Below the pieces are notes generated by a model. That model had not been told where the DNA came from. It ran no database searches and worked only from the letters and a program-made list of their open reading frames with translations. This document shows positions 25,101 to 40,100 of a stretch of DNA of 64,000 nucleotides, in pieces. The position numbers were made by a program, and so were the translations under genes. The stretch's first letter is position 1. Every line of letters starts with the position of its first letter. This stretch comes from Otis tarda (taxonomy: Eukaryota; Chordata; Aves; Otidiformes; Otididae), in the NCBI GenBank assembly GCA_026413225.1, contig CM048554.1, positions 72,470,463 through 72,534,462 of the forward strand. Direction: 5' to 3'.

Positions 25101-28100
25101 TGTTACTCAGTTCTCTGTCTAGCCTGTTCAGTTCCTATTCTGCCTCAGGAAGGTGGTCAGATAACTAGTTAGTGACTATAATGCCCTTTGTAATTGAAAA
25201 AAGGTGTTCAAGAGGGAAAGTGTTTCATATCAGTGATGACAGCTCAGATTATAACTGTTTCAACTTGAAGTAAAAATGTAGATGACAACCTTGCACTTGA
25301 TTTCCTATTCATAAAACATCAATTACACTAATGGTCAGACTTTGTGTGTACCTTTGTAATCCTCAGATGCACAAAGGACTAGAAAGTTGCCCTAAATCGT
25401 TAGTGGGGGATATATTTTTCTTTCCATTTGTAAGCCTTTTGCCATGTCTGATTTTCTGCTTACTGCCTATAGGGAACAGGAAAAGCAGTAGTAAGGAAAA
25501 GATACAAATGAGCTGTAGACAGACTTACCGATAGGGATTTCTGATGCCATTGCAGATTAGAGAAGTCCCAATGTATTGCTCCCAGGATCAGAAAAGCACT
25601 TCCTTCCCTCTTTTCCCTTCCCTGCTAGATCATTTTCAAAGCACAGTTTGCCTATACCCCCGAAACTGGGCTTTTCCTTCCAGATTAGAGGTAGGAAGTT
25701 AAGAGGAGGGTGACTGACAGACAGCTCTTTCAGGGTGAGCTGTCATGGATGCATTCATACTTGCCACACGGAGCAAGCGTTATACTCTGGTGACTGAAAA
25801 CTCAGGAGCCCAGAAGGACCTAGGATTGTCAGAAAGGTGTTTCATTGTCTGGTTCCCCTGAAGGAATCTTTGGGTCAGCTTGTTTGCTCATTAGCAAGTG
25901 CCCTATGAATGCATCACCAGTTTTTGTTTCCATTCCCCAGATACATGTCTGCCATTTAGAGAACTGCACGGCAGCTGAAGACATCACTCCTCTTTATATG
26001 ATGTCCCCTAGGAAAGTTATAGCTGATCCTTATAATGGGTAAGTGTTCTCCTTTGAGTACTTGGTGTCAAAGGTGCTATAAAGCTCCTCTCTAATTTTCT
26101 TCACTTCATTAGTCATCTAGGTTCCCATTTCAAACTCTTCCCTTACCAAAACAAAAGTGCAATTGGCAGTGAACAACAAACTACAAAACAATTGGAACAA
26201 GAGTGACACCATGCAGTATTGTTTTCTGCATTTTCTTCCCTAGGATGTTAGCAGAGGAGATAAAATATTTCCAAAGCAGAAATTTGGTTTTCATTCATTG
26301 CTTTTATGAATATGAAGCTCTACGCATTTTAAATGTCCATGCTTAACACTTGAGGTATTGTGGGAGAATATTTTCCAATAATATGCCAGGAAGATCCCCA
26401 GGAGGTAAAAAGTGATGTGTTTAATTCTCCCAGGATATATGTTAATAGCACCAGAAGCGTTTTCCTATCATCTGTGTAAAGACAGGCACATCTCTGAGCT
26501 GTTAAAATACTTGTGGCTCATCTACAGAGTTCTTGCACTGTAGTTATTTGGGTTTATTTTGCTTCATGGCCAGCTATATTTTCTGTCTCCTGGAGGATGG
26601 CATATACAGAGCAAGCCTTCCGCTCTTTCCTGGCACTGCCTCCACAGCTTCACCAGTAGTGAAATCCAGCACTCTGAGAGACTTCATGATCAACTTCCAA
26701 TATAAGAGACTTATTTTCTTCAACAAAACAGAACAGGCCTTTGTGTCAAGTTTTCTTGATGGTTCAGAGTTTCACATACTGCGATCACATGTGCCATTTA
26801 ATGATATGGAGAGTTTTGTTTATGAGGATAACACATTTACTGTCACAGATGGCAGGGCAGTTTTCTACGAGGAGATCTCTCCAGTGGGGAGTTCTAGCTT
26901 CAATGAGTATATTGTGGATTGCAATTTGGCGTATCCAGAGTACTTTGGCTTTGGCAACTTGCTTTTCTATGGAGCATCAACTCAGCCTTTTCCTTTACCA
27001 ACTCCTCCTCGGCTTGTCATGGCACTATTTGGATTGGATCAAGCCGTGGTCAGCTGGAGACCACCTGAACACACTATTGGAACTAGTAAGTTCAGTTATT
27101 TCTTCCTGAAAGTCTAGTCCTTTTCTTTCTAAAGGAATAGCATCCTGGTTTGGTTTTTCTTGATGCTGGGCTTTGGTGACTTCAATAGCGGCTCCTGCTG
27201 GAAGATGTGGAATTACCTCAGTTTGAAAAATTTAACCCAAGATTTGCCAGTATAATAGCTAAATTGTCCGGGTAAATTAATACAAGTTTATATTGGTAAG
27301 TCATTTGTCATCTGCAAAGAATTTTAAGCAAGGCTCCTTCTTAAGTATGGTAAGGGGTAGCAGTAATGTTGGCTGCTGATATCACACAGAAAATGCATGC
27401 CAGAATGCATGGCTTTTGATCAGTGACTGTGCTATTGTCTCTGTCCTCTGCGCATATGTCTTTGAAGAGCAGAAAATTATGTGACTGGGGAAAATTTTGG
27501 TTCTTCCAACTTCATTCTTCATGGGGGATTGAACCACTAGTCACTATTTGGTCCTAGAGGCAGAGAGCGTAAATATTTAATTTATCCCTTTCCTAATTCC
27601 CCTGATATTTACATTTTTCAAATGAATCTCTGATGTAGTTTTCTCAAAGAATGTGTAACTTCTGTTACAGCAATCTACTCTGCAATAACATGACTGTTTG
27701 CATCTCACAGGTCTATCTGCCTGGCAGAACTGGACCTATGACGTGAAAGTGTCGTCTCAGCGTCCATCTGAGGAGGAATTGATTGTCTCAAACCTTAGCG
27801 ACACTAGGTTTACAGTGAAGCAGCTGGCCAGTTTCACTGCGTATGAAATATCAGTCAGAGCTGTGTCTCCTGCTGGTGAAGGGCCATGGTCAGAGTCATT
27901 TAGAGGCACAACTTTAGAAGAAGGTGAGAATTGCTTTGCCACCCAGGAGAAATGAAGAACAAGTTATGCATATAACTTTCTACCTGATGAGGCTCAGGCT
28001 TTGGGCAAAGACTGCAAAATGAGGGGCACAGAAAGGATTCCCTCAGAAATGTTAAAGAATGTAGGATAAGTAAATTTGCTTTTAGTTAAAGTAGTAAGAT

Positions 28101-31100
28101 TTTTGGCTACTATAATTATATTATATATTATGTCTTTATTATTACTACTTATAGATATATTTCTAATGCAAATACACTATCAAACACATTATTTGATACA
28201 CTATCAAATGAATAGGTATGAAAGGTGTCATTCCTTTCTTGTGCTCTGTAAAGTGCTTTCTAGTATGAAGTGGTTTGAGCAGTGCCTTGGGGGTTAATGA
28301 CAGTTTATGGGAAAGTGCAGGCTCACTAAAACCTGAAAATCCTTGGTTTGAACCTAGATAATGGGGCAAATGGATGTGTGCACAATGTCTGAGATTTTTA
28401 GATCTTTGGGGTGTTTTTTGAAACCTAATTCACCCATAATAACCTACATCTGAGGGGAAAATAATTTTCAATTTAAGGCACTGGACTGGCTCTTGAGATT
28501 AGGGGTGACTTTTGCTTGACTTCAGTAAGGCCAGGTCCAAACCCACAGTGATGTTTAGGCATTTAATATGGTTCCAAATTGCCTTATTGTTCTGGACCTA
28601 AATCTGCCCTGAACCTCTGAGTTTCTCAAATTATGATATTTTCATGCCTTTCTTCTTTGTTTGTTATTGCTTAGGGCAGGGGCAATTTTAACTGTGCTTC
28701 TGTATCTTGCCAGAAACAAGAACCCCTGGTATTGAAATACAAATATTATACATCAACTGCTTGTTGGTGTGCACAACTGCAATCTTCTTTCTTTATCAGC
28801 TGAAGAAGAGCCATACATATTGGCAGTGGGGGCTGAAGGGCTCTGGAAGCAACGGTTGGATAGCTATGGGCCAGGAGAACTCCTCTATCCTCATATAGGA
28901 AATATCTCAGGTAAATACTAGACAAACCATATGCTGCTGCTACAGACTTGTCGGCATTTATTAGCTCTTCTTAAATTTCATCAACAGGACTGAAAGACAA
29001 GAGCTTTCATTGTGGCAGTCTAGACTTGAATGCAGTGCAGTGCAGTGAAGCAGCTTCACTCAGCCACGCCATTGTGTCCATCCTCTTTCTTCTACTTCAT
29101 GGATCAAATTGATCCTTAGTGAAACCTTGATAACATCATCAGTTACAGCAGAGCTAAAATCAACTCTCTGAACTAAGTAGTTCTGCCTCGAGCATCCCAA
29201 TATAAGTCATACATTTATAATAATCAGGGCTATATATGTACCATATATGTACATTGTATTCCTATAAGAAAGGATCTATCTTCATGTTAACTGTTCACTT
29301 GTATTGATTTTAAAAAACTGAAGTGTCTGGCTAATTTTAATTATTTTAAAAAATATGTTATTTATTTACATGTTTGTGAAATGCTTAATATATTCCTTTT
29401 TTTTCTTCAAGACCTCGACTGTTATAATGACACTTTTTATTGGATTAATTCCATGGGGGAAGTTCAGACCTGGTCATTGAACAAAAGAGAGCATATCACT
29501 GAGAATACTTATTTATCTGACATCAGAAATGCAAGGGTGTTGGCCTTTGATTGGTTGGGTCAATGCTTGTACTGGGCTGGCAAAGCAAATACGGTAGGTA
29601 TAGTAGCACTTCTTAAAAGGAAAAAATCCCTAAAGTCAATAAGAAAGACTGTAAAACAGTATTCGTGAAGATATGCCTTACTTCTTGCAACCTGAGATAT
29701 ATTTGGACCTTTGCTATTACAATGTAGAACAAGGAGGTCTTTCTTCCCTTGTATGATTTTCGAGAGTTATTAAAAATATGGAGTAAAATGTTCACTAATA
29801 TTCACTAATGCAGGATACTGAACTCCACGTGCAAAACAGGCAAATCAAACATACTATTAACAGTTTTGGTGTATTCAACATTGTAAAAATAAGTGAAGAT
29901 AGTGAAAATGGAGGCTGCCAAGTTGATCTCAGCTAAAAAGTAGATGGATTTTATTTTAATCCTTATATATGCAACAAATTTGACATGATTTGTTTACACA
30001 GAGATTTTCAAGATTGGCCTCTGTACTGTGATATTTTGCAGATCACTGCAGATAAAAAAAAATAATTACAATTGCACTTTGTACACTCTCATATCAGGAA
30101 CATTGACATGTGAATTATTTTAAAAGGTATCTGACTTCAAAATTGCAGTGCTAATTTATGCAGTGCTGTCAAATTATGCCTTTCATTTCTTGTAAGTGCA
30201 AAGTCAGAAGCTGTTTTAAAAACTGGAGTTAGAAGGCCAGATTTCACACTGCCTTGCACCCTCATTTACACTTGTGAATAGTGAATATGAAGTGGGTGAG
30301 AAACTCTGTCAGACAGAAGGCTGCCAAAACTGGGAAAGTCAAGGGGAAGAGATATTTCAGCTTTTTCTTTTGTTGCTTTCTGGCAAACATTAACTAATAA
30401 TTTTGCCTTATTCTTCATCCTTATACTTCAAACGCAAAAGGTTTAGGCTTTCAATGCAAAAGGTTTAGTTTTTGAAAGCCTAAGGCTTGCATAAGCTTCT
30501 GCTAAACAGCTGTGGAAAAGTCACTTATATATACTTAATTGATTAGGGCTGATGATTTAGGTGTGATGCTAAAAGCAATTATTTTGTCCCTAGATCTACA
30601 GAAAACCAGTGCTGGGAGGCCACATGGATGTTGTGGCTCATGTTGTGTTCCTAGTGAAGAATCTAGTAGTGGATTCAGTAAACGGCTATTTGTACTGGGC
30701 CACAACGTATTCGGTGGAGAGCACAAGACTGAATGGAGAGGAGTATGTTATGTTACAAGAGCATCTACAGTTTTCTGGAAAACAGGTGACTGATTTTTTT
30801 TTTTAATAGTCTGTTTTTAGTGGTTCGATCTCTTGAATATAGTCAGTGTTCATGGTTGTCAATATTGCTGTGTTATGACTAGAAAAATAACATGCCTTTC
30901 TTGCAATGTTATATCATTTTGAGAACAAGGTAGGAATTAAATCATGTAATAGCTATACCAAAACTGGCCTGTAATTCCAAAGTCAGACCATTGCAACAAA
31001 ATGTGACATCCAAGATGTCCTTATAGTTGCAATGCTGCTCCTTCCCACATGTGAAAGGTACCTGCCTTTTCCAAATGGGTTAAATCTAGTGGTCAGTTCT

Positions 31101-34100
31101 GGCTTTCCCATCAAAATATGGAACTGGAGCTCCACAGCATCCTGCCTCCTCTGTGATGTTCTCCACCTCACAGGTCCTGACAGGACCAGTTTTGGGGCTA
31201 GACACTTACCAAGGACACTAGAGTGGCACTTCAGTCTACAGAGGTGGTGCTGCAGAGACAGCCCTTGCCTCTGCTGAGGAGAGAGGTGGGGCTGGCAACT
31301 GATGCCGTTCTTGTGCTTGCTTGCTTCCTTCCTTCTCTCTCCTCCCTTCCCCTCCTCATGTAGCTGGGAGAAAAGTGATGGATGACCCAATTTTCTGGCA
31401 AGAAAAGCCCTTACTGCCATAACAGGGACTGTAGGACTTTGAGAGCCAGTGGGATTGGCACTGCAAACCCAGTACTCAGCACTGGTGAGGCCACACTTTA
31501 AATACTGTGTTTGGTTTTGGGTCCCTCACCGCAAGAAAGACATTGAGGTGCTGGAGCGTGTCCAGAGAAGGGCAACAAAGCTGGTGAAGGGTCTGGAGCA
31601 CAAGTCTTATGAAGAGTGGCTGAGGGAACTGGGGTTGTTTAGTCTGGAGAAAAGGAGGCTCAGGGGAGACCTCATTGCTCTTTACGACTACCTGAAAGGA
31701 GATTGTAGCGAGGTGGGTGTCGGTCTCTTCTCCCAAGTAACAAATGATAGGACAAGAGGAAATGGCCTCAGGTGACAACAGGGTTGGTTTAGACTGGATA
31801 TTAGGAAAAATTTCTTCACAGAAAGGGTTGTCAAGCATTGGAACAGGCTGCCCAGGGAAGTGATTGAGTTGCCATCCTTGGAGGTATTTAAAAGATGTGT
31901 AGGTGTGGCACTTAGGGACACGTTTTGGTGATGGGCTTGGCAGTGCTAGGTTAACAGTTGGACTTGATGATCTTAAAGGTCTTTTCCAACCTAAATGATT
32001 CTATAACTCTGTGATGAACCTATGAACCTTTCCCAGGCTGTGTCCTGAGGAAACTCTCCCATTTATTGCACTGCTTTTCCTCTAGGGAGTCTCTCTCAAA
32101 GAAAAGCTGAATGCTTCCCACTTCAAACCACAGCCTGTGTAGGGTTTTACCCTCTGTCCCAAATGCTGGAGTAAGGGATAGATTGACTGCCACAAAATAA
32201 GTTAATTTAGATATATTATTGCTGCTTTCTTCAAAAAGCAGCTCTTGCTAAAGAAGCCTTTTTAAAAATTCCATCTGTGTTACAATTTGTGCTCCCATTT
32301 TACCTGAAGACAGATACTCTATTAAAGACCCTTTTGAAACTTTAGAGATCTACGTCTCTTGGTTAGCTTTGTATCAATCCCCAGAACATTACAATTTTAT
32401 TTCCCAAAGGAAAGGAGGCTGTTATTTCTCCGATTATAAGAAAAGCCAGGCCTGGCTTAGTCTCCAAAAGGTAATTAACATTTGGAAGGCTAGCTCATCT
32501 CACAGGTCCCTGTTACGTTCATGAAGCTTTGAGGATGAGAGGGAAAGCTGGTTCTGGTGTGGCACCTGCTAAACTTGTAAACTCAAACACAAAGGAACTG
32601 AAAAACTTTTGTCACACGTAGCAAGAAATGTCTGTGCTGCAAAGGGTCACTCTATTTTCCACACCTCTCTTTGGGAGCTGGCTGGTGTGGACTGTCTTCA
32701 TGGGAAGATATATGCTGCCCAAACTCAATGGCACACTTATCGCATATCATCTGAGTGGTCTGTTGCAAACAATTGTCAATTTGCAGTTTATTCTAACTGC
32801 TGAACCTCTCTTTCCTTGCCCTTCTCTTTAGATTTGCTACCTGCTTCTCCGAATTGCCTCATGCTAACCTTAAATTTCTTGTTCTGGTTTTCAAGAACCT
32901 TGGCAGCAATAAGACTGCTTGTCTGCTCCTGTCAATTTTTTTCTGCACCTTTCTCTAAGTCAGTGATACCAGTCTTCAACCATCCACTTATTCACACCTC
33001 CTACAAACAAACATCTCCTCTCCTGCTTCTGTGCTGCCCCTAACGTATGCACTGACTTCCTGAACTCAGCCTCCTGCCGTGATGTGTACAGGAAAAAAGC
33101 CAAGTAAAAATACCTAGATTGTGAAGTGACCGGTTATAGCTGACAGGTGTTTCTTTATTAAAACAAAACCCAAAATAAACCCATCAGGAAAAAAGGGCAG
33201 TACAATATTCTTTAATGGTGGGATTATTGAGCTAGTCCTTATTGCCCCATATAAAGCTGCAAATATATGCTTGCACAAGTAAAAATATTTATCTTCCTTG
33301 TACAACAGTGTACCTCTTACCTCAATACTAAAGGTATAGTATAGATACTATAAAACATAGATATAATAGTTAATTGCTTTTATCCAACAGTTAAAGAATA
33401 TTACCTACACAACTGGATCTTACTGGTATTTACTAGCTGTTTTTCTAATAAAGATTTGCTGTTCAGCTGGTCAGTACAGGATCTTCAGCAGTGTATAGCT
33501 GTATCTCATTTTAGCTTGAAATCTGAGTGATAGGAATAGAAGAGACTACTATGGAGTCAACAGATTTCCTAAACAAATATGAAGGCAGAGCTTTGAAAGT
33601 CTAATTTCTTTGGCAGGAACTAGATACTTTCATGACAATTATTTTATTTTCCAATCAGTTGTTTAGTTTAGCTGGTGCATATTGGCATAGCTTGATTGAT
33701 TTTGGCAGAGCTACTCTGATTTATTCCAGTTTAGGATCTGGCACAGAATTTCCAAAACACTTTGTAAGTAGTTTACACTTACAAATGTAATGCAACATGC
33801 CTGGGACAAAAGTAATTTAGGGAAGCAGCAAAGTGCATTGCATGCAGGAGGGGCCAGGACCCTCTAGGAGTAGCCTCTTAATATTTCTAGTCAAGGGGTA
33901 TATCAAGTAGCTAAATTTCTGTTGTGTCTTACGACGTGCAGATACATTGCATTACCACAACTACATATTGTGTCCAGAGACTAATACCTCTCTTGAAATG
34001 GAAAAAGTTTGGCCATTTTTGAAGCATAACACAAGGGAGGTGTTAAATTACTGCCTAACTCCTGAACATGAACAGTACAAATATTTCTTTGCCTTTTATT

Positions 34101-37100
34101 AATGGGGATCAGGAGAAAGAAGATGGGCACATCTGTGGGAAACTGTAATAGCTGCAGAAACAAAGTGGGGCAAGGAAACAAGACCCAAATGTTTAAAAAA
34201 GTAAAATAGATTCAGGAAGATGTAATCTGGTGTTGAGTATAGGAGGAAGAATAGGTAAATGGGATTAAATATAACATGCTTGGTTAAATATGCACTCAGG
34301 CACATACATACTGTAAGATATTTTTAACAGGAAAACCTACAGGAGCAATCATTCAAACCTTGATTTTCTGACATACTGTGTCAACAGGAATATGTCAAGA
34401 ATGTGATTACATAAGGACCAACAGACAACTAAGTGATATGGCATTTGCTTTCCTGTCATCATCTTCTGCAGTTTATTAATGAAGAGTTAAAAAAAAAGAA
34501 GGCTGCTCCACTTACATCCATAATGGAAATTTAAGCTTATAAAAGAATAGCTACCACTAGTGTTTCAATGAGAAGTTTGAGAGCTGCTGGAAAACGTGTT
34601 CAGAGAGGCCCCTAACAACTTGTAAGCTGTGCTAATGACACGGCTTAGACAGAACTTGATAACATGTAGCAGACTAATTTGTGGAAGCAAATTCTTTGTT
34701 ATTCACAGAACAGATTATTAGATGTCTGATTTCTATTATTTTTGCATATGGTATTGAATCTGTTATTTACTGCAAAAGCAAGAAAGCTCTGTTTTGAGTA
34801 TTAGTTCCTATTAAAAATAAACAAAAAATATCGCACCTAATTTAGACGAAGATGAAATATTGAAGTAATGAACAGCAAGACTGTTTCATTTCCCACCCTG
34901 ACTTTTATTTAATCATAGATGATTTACAAAAATGTAAATATTTTAATTTCCTGATTAACCTAGTATATCAATAGAAATTTTGCATGCATTTTCTGCAAAT
35001 AATGCAATACACTAAATATTTATGCATAAAATCAAAGCTAGAATACAAAGACAAAAGATCTGAAATACTTCTTTCAAAAAGTGGTTTTGACTTTCAGACT
35101 GGATATCAACAATTCTTTCTCCCAAAGAATATTAAAATGCCAGAGGTGTTCTGGAAATTTTGATAAGTAGCTCCACTAATCACTTGATACGCTATTGCCA
35201 TCATATCTGCAGTACTCAGATACTTCAGGGATGAACACTGTGACAGATGCTTATAAAATGCTGTCTAGAAAATCATCAGCCACTATGAATAGGTGTCCAC
35301 CAAGGACCTGATTATTTTCTGGTGCTACTTCTCTTCGTGTTAGAATAAACATTCATAGTAATAATGTTATTTTGGCCAATAATATTTTTGCCAAAAAGCT
35401 ACTCATGAAGCTGTCTAGACAACAGTTATGCCTAAAGGCTTCTACCTCAGAAGTGAAGGCAGATTTAAATTGCCATTTGAACTTCTTTTTCTTAGGTTGC
35501 TGGTTTAACTCTGGATTTCAGCTATGGTTTTCTTTACTGGCTTGTGCAAGATGGTCTATGCCTAAACCTATACAGAGTTTCTCTTTGCAAAGAAGGGTAA
35601 GTAAATGTGTAGCAGAGGTAAGAAAGTCTGTATTTTCTAGTTTTTGTGATACTCTTAAAATTTTTTTTTGTCCAATGCTGGGCGCACTAGTTACTAATTT
35701 AACAATAGACAAAAGAAGAGCTAATGGTCACACCTAGCTGATGGCAAACTACATGTTGAGATGGTTGTTAACATGGTTTTACAGTGAGAGAAACAGCATG
35801 GATGCTCAACAGAACTGAGGTCATAGTCATCAATTTTTAGGCTTAGCTTTAGGAAATAATCTCCATTTATCTTCTATTTTCATCTCCACACTTATAACAG
35901 TTGACAGTTTTCAAGTGCCTAGAGCTGCATCTTGTTCATCTTCCACGGAGCGTAGGACTTGAACTGACACCACTTTCTCACCTGAGCAATCAGCACTCAT
36001 CAGGCTTTTCTCTTGATCATCCTGAGCATGAAATGCCTTCATTATTCCTGAAAGGTGTATTTAAAAAAAACAAAAAAAAACAAAAAACCCCCCCCCATGT
36101 TTATGGGTCAGTTCAAATACATACTAAGATCTTGAGAAAAATAGTATTTTATTCTCTAAGTGCCAGGTGCATGATGAGTGGTAGCTCATGAAACTCCATT
36201 TTTGGTCCTTCTCTTATAGAGAGTGATTTTTTTTTTTTTTTTGGTAAGCATCAGGTTAAATGTCTTAAAATTAATTGAACAGTATCTGTATTTACATGTG
36301 CTCATGATGTTGCAGGTTGGCTTTGTGTGGAATCAGCTGAATTTTTGAATTTTCTGACTGATTTTAGCTATGATTAATGGTAAACATTTAAAGAATCAAA
36401 ATATGTTTATTAGTTTTAGCTAGAACATGTAGCTCCATTGTGAACCAATTGGCAGCCATAAATCATTGTCCCTGGCATGCCAGAATAGAGACACTAGAAG
36501 TAATCCATTGCAATGGACCTGATGGCGTGTCAAAGCTTTTCAAAATTTGTTTTGGATAGCATATGTCTAAGCTGAAAGACATTTCTGAGATGGCAAAATG
36601 ATGCCTCTTACAAATTATTTAATCTCTTACCCATAAGATATATTGGGACCAAAAAAGGCCTGTAAGTTTTAACATAGAAGTAACAAGACAGATTAAATCT
36701 CCAGTGATGGCAGTGGAGGAAAATGTTAATAGTTTAACAAAAATGGAAGGTTACTGAGGAAACTAGCAGGGTAAATTTGTCTAAGGACCTCATCTAATGA
36801 AGTAGGATGAATCTCATGCTGTGAAGTACACTCCACTGTTTCAGTGGAACTACTGAGAAAAGGTGGACTGGTTTTAAAAATACTAAATTTTCTACGTCCA
36901 TGCATCAGAATATTAAGCCATTTTATAATGGTTTTCTAATGAAAACAAGGGAATGAAGGCTTTGTTTTGCAGGTGGTCCTGTAATGTGCCATTCTGAAAA
37001 GGATTCTGCAATAGAGAACTTAAAGAAAACTTTTTAAATTGTTTCCTTGCTTCCCACATAAATATTAAGAATTTGAATGATGAGAAACTTATTGATCTGT

Positions 37101-40100
37101 CAAGCATTGCATAAACCTTGTTCTCTCTGCAAGTGTTTTCGATTTGCTTATTTCATATGTGTTTTCACAGTTGTGGGAATGCCATTGTCACAGAATTTGC
37201 AGCATGGAGTACTTCAGAAATGTCTCAGGGTGCACTGGAGTACTACAGTGGTCGTCTGTTCTGGATTAATAGTCTTCAGTTCATCACAACTCAGGAAGTC
37301 AACCAGAGCCTTAGCGTTCCCTTCTCACAACCAGCAGAGTTTGCAGCCTTTACGCTTGTTCATACATCACTTAAACCTTTGCCAGGTACATTATTTTCTT
37401 TATCTAAACCCCTCAATAAAGGTATTCACTGTCAACCTGTAATTCTTCGTTCTTGAAATTCTTTAGTTATTTGACGAAAGATAGCAACAACAGCAACTTA
37501 TTAATAAATATATCTGGCTATACTTGGATAATGTGCAATTATAAAAGCTAATGGGTATAGCTGAAAAGAATATACAGTGTTGTCATTCATTGTTTCTATC
37601 TAATGACAACTTATAGGATTTTCCATTGTGCTTTAATATTTTAAGCCAGGTTTGAAAGGTCTACCTATTGCTAACTTTCTTTAAATTATTATTATTTCTT
37701 CCTCTCTTTATGGACAGGAAATTTTTCTTTTATACCAAAAGTGATTCCAGATTCAGTGCCAGAGTCTTCCTTCAGGATTAAAGGAAATTCTTCAAGTTTT
37801 CACATCACTTGGAGTCCCTCCACAAATGTGGAATGGGGAACAGTCTTTTACTGCATGGGATCAAAAGCTCTACAAGTGAGGATATTCATGCAATCCCTCC
37901 TTATTATCTACATGTATTATTGCACCTACTTGCTGATGGATCTATTTTTAAACAGAAATACAGTTCATTTCTTCTCCACCATTTACAAATCCGTCAACCA
38001 ACTAAACCAAACTGTAAATATGAAGCGAGCTGTCCTGTTTCTCCACCACTGAGGCCAGCACGGGAGGAACACAGGCTTAGCAATAGCTCTGGGCTAGCTG
38101 CTGAGGTGTGACGTGCGGGTGAGGAGCTCCCAGTGTTCAAAGTGTGAAAAAGCCTTTCACAGTAACTCATACGGAAGTGTCCTCTGAGCTGTCCCTCTGA
38201 GTGGGACAGCCTTTGCCTGAATGTGAGATCTAGCCTTCATCCACTCTTAATTTTAGCATGTTTGTCAAGCGGTACTTTAATTTCAAAGGGCAGATTGCTA
38301 GCAGAATGCTACCCATCACTGTGGTGCCACAGGAGTTAGTGAAAAAACAATCACTCACAGGAAGAGAACCTCTGTCTTGAATTAGTTGACCAGCTTGGTG
38401 AGGGGAATTTTGGAAAACTGAAGGCCTTTCTGAAAGGGAAATAAATATTTTGTTTTATTTTATTCACAGTCTTCAGAGAGTGAACAGTGCCTCCATCACC
38501 ATAACCTGACAGTGCCTTCCTATCGAGTTGATTGGCTGAAACCATTTGCACTCTTTGATTTTACTGTCACTCCATACACATACTGGGGCAAGGCACCAAC
38601 AACATCTGTATTACTTCGAGCCCCTGAAGGAGGTACCAGAATTTTAAATCCCATTCCTCACCTATAATGGGTACTGAGACCAGATCTGTGTCAGCAAGTG
38701 AAACCCCGGGGAGGAATGAGCAGCTTTCAGGACTAGTCAGCTGCAGACAGAGTTGCAAGGACATGTTCTTGAGTATCTTTGGCAGTTATATACTGCACAC
38801 ATAAATGCACGCAGCTGCAGCAATAGAATTTGGAACAGAAAGTGCATGACAGTATATCCACCACGTGCCTATGACTATGAGCAGGAAAGATAAATTGAGA
38901 TCCATTACAATGACCATCAAAGGCTGCATATAATATATTAACCACTTATTAAGTTTTTAATAAAGCTTATGTACTTTTTACTTCAGCGTTTATTTTTGCA
39001 CTCATGTAGGTCAAATCAAGTCAGCTAAAATATAGTGCTAAGTGACAGGAGCACTGAGAAAGCTTATGAACTGCAGTAGACTTTAAAGTGGCTAGGAGGG
39101 CTGATGGAGTATGCTCTATACCGTGAAAATTCTTGCAGCTCCATTGTCACCCACAGGACTTGGCTAAATAGATATGTCCCAGTCTGAGTGCAAGAGTGCA
39201 TTTGTCTCTGTTCATACAGCTCTTTTTTTGCTAAGCAAATTAAAATCAGATACCTACACACCAAAGAAAAACAGAAAGGAATTACCATGAAGTTGTAGAT
39301 ATTCTTCTGTAATTTACACCTCATCAATTGCTATCTGTGTCTATCAGCACTGGGGTTGTAAAGCTCAGGCTCAAAACTAAGAGGTAAATATGGAGCAGAG
39401 TTTGTGTTTTAATAGGAGTACTTCACTCTATGTTTTTTATCTTTTTTTTTTTTAATATATATACAGTTCCTTCAGCCCCTACAAACACTAGAATATATAT
39501 AGTAAGAAAAAAACTACATAAAAGTGATGAGAAAGTCTTTGTGGAGTTCAGGTGGGACAGACCTGAAAGGGAAAATGGAGTATTAACACAGTTCAGAGTT
39601 TACTATCAACTATTGCGTCAGAATGGCACTGCTGACACTTTCACAGAGTGGAACACAAGCAACGTCAAACCCACCTTGATGCTCTTTTCTCTCAGAGATG
39701 TGCTTCCTAGCCTCACAGTAAGGTTTCAGGTATGAAAAATTACTGAGCTTATCTCATGTGAGATGGTAGATGTTATCAGTGCAGCCTGACGTGTTTGCTT
39801 AGGAGATGTTATTGGGCTTGGGGCAAGAACTTGCGGTTTCTGCTTGTGGAGCTGCTGATTCACTGACTCACCTTTGGATACCTGGCTTAACCTTTCTACA
39901 TACTGTATTCTTCACTAAGTAAGGTGCAAAACAATGCTTCAATATTATACAGGTTTGGTGAGGCCCAAAATAAACTTTTCTAGAGGTCTCCCAAAGCCAC
40001 TGCTAAAAGCTGCAAGTTAAACACAGATTTGGCTGAGCTGGTGGAAAGTGACAGGCTATTAAAACAGAGCCACAGATCAAGAGAAGTTCCACTGCTGGAG

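Noticed and set aside
26741..27109. 122-codon + frame overlapping ROS1 exon 12
   Set aside because: A different frame of a well-supported exon; composition is that of a shadow.
30983..31420. 145-codon - frame before the intron-16 CR1 copy
   Set aside because: Intronic, no recognised motif, no supporting splice or promoter signals; may be part of an old repeat.
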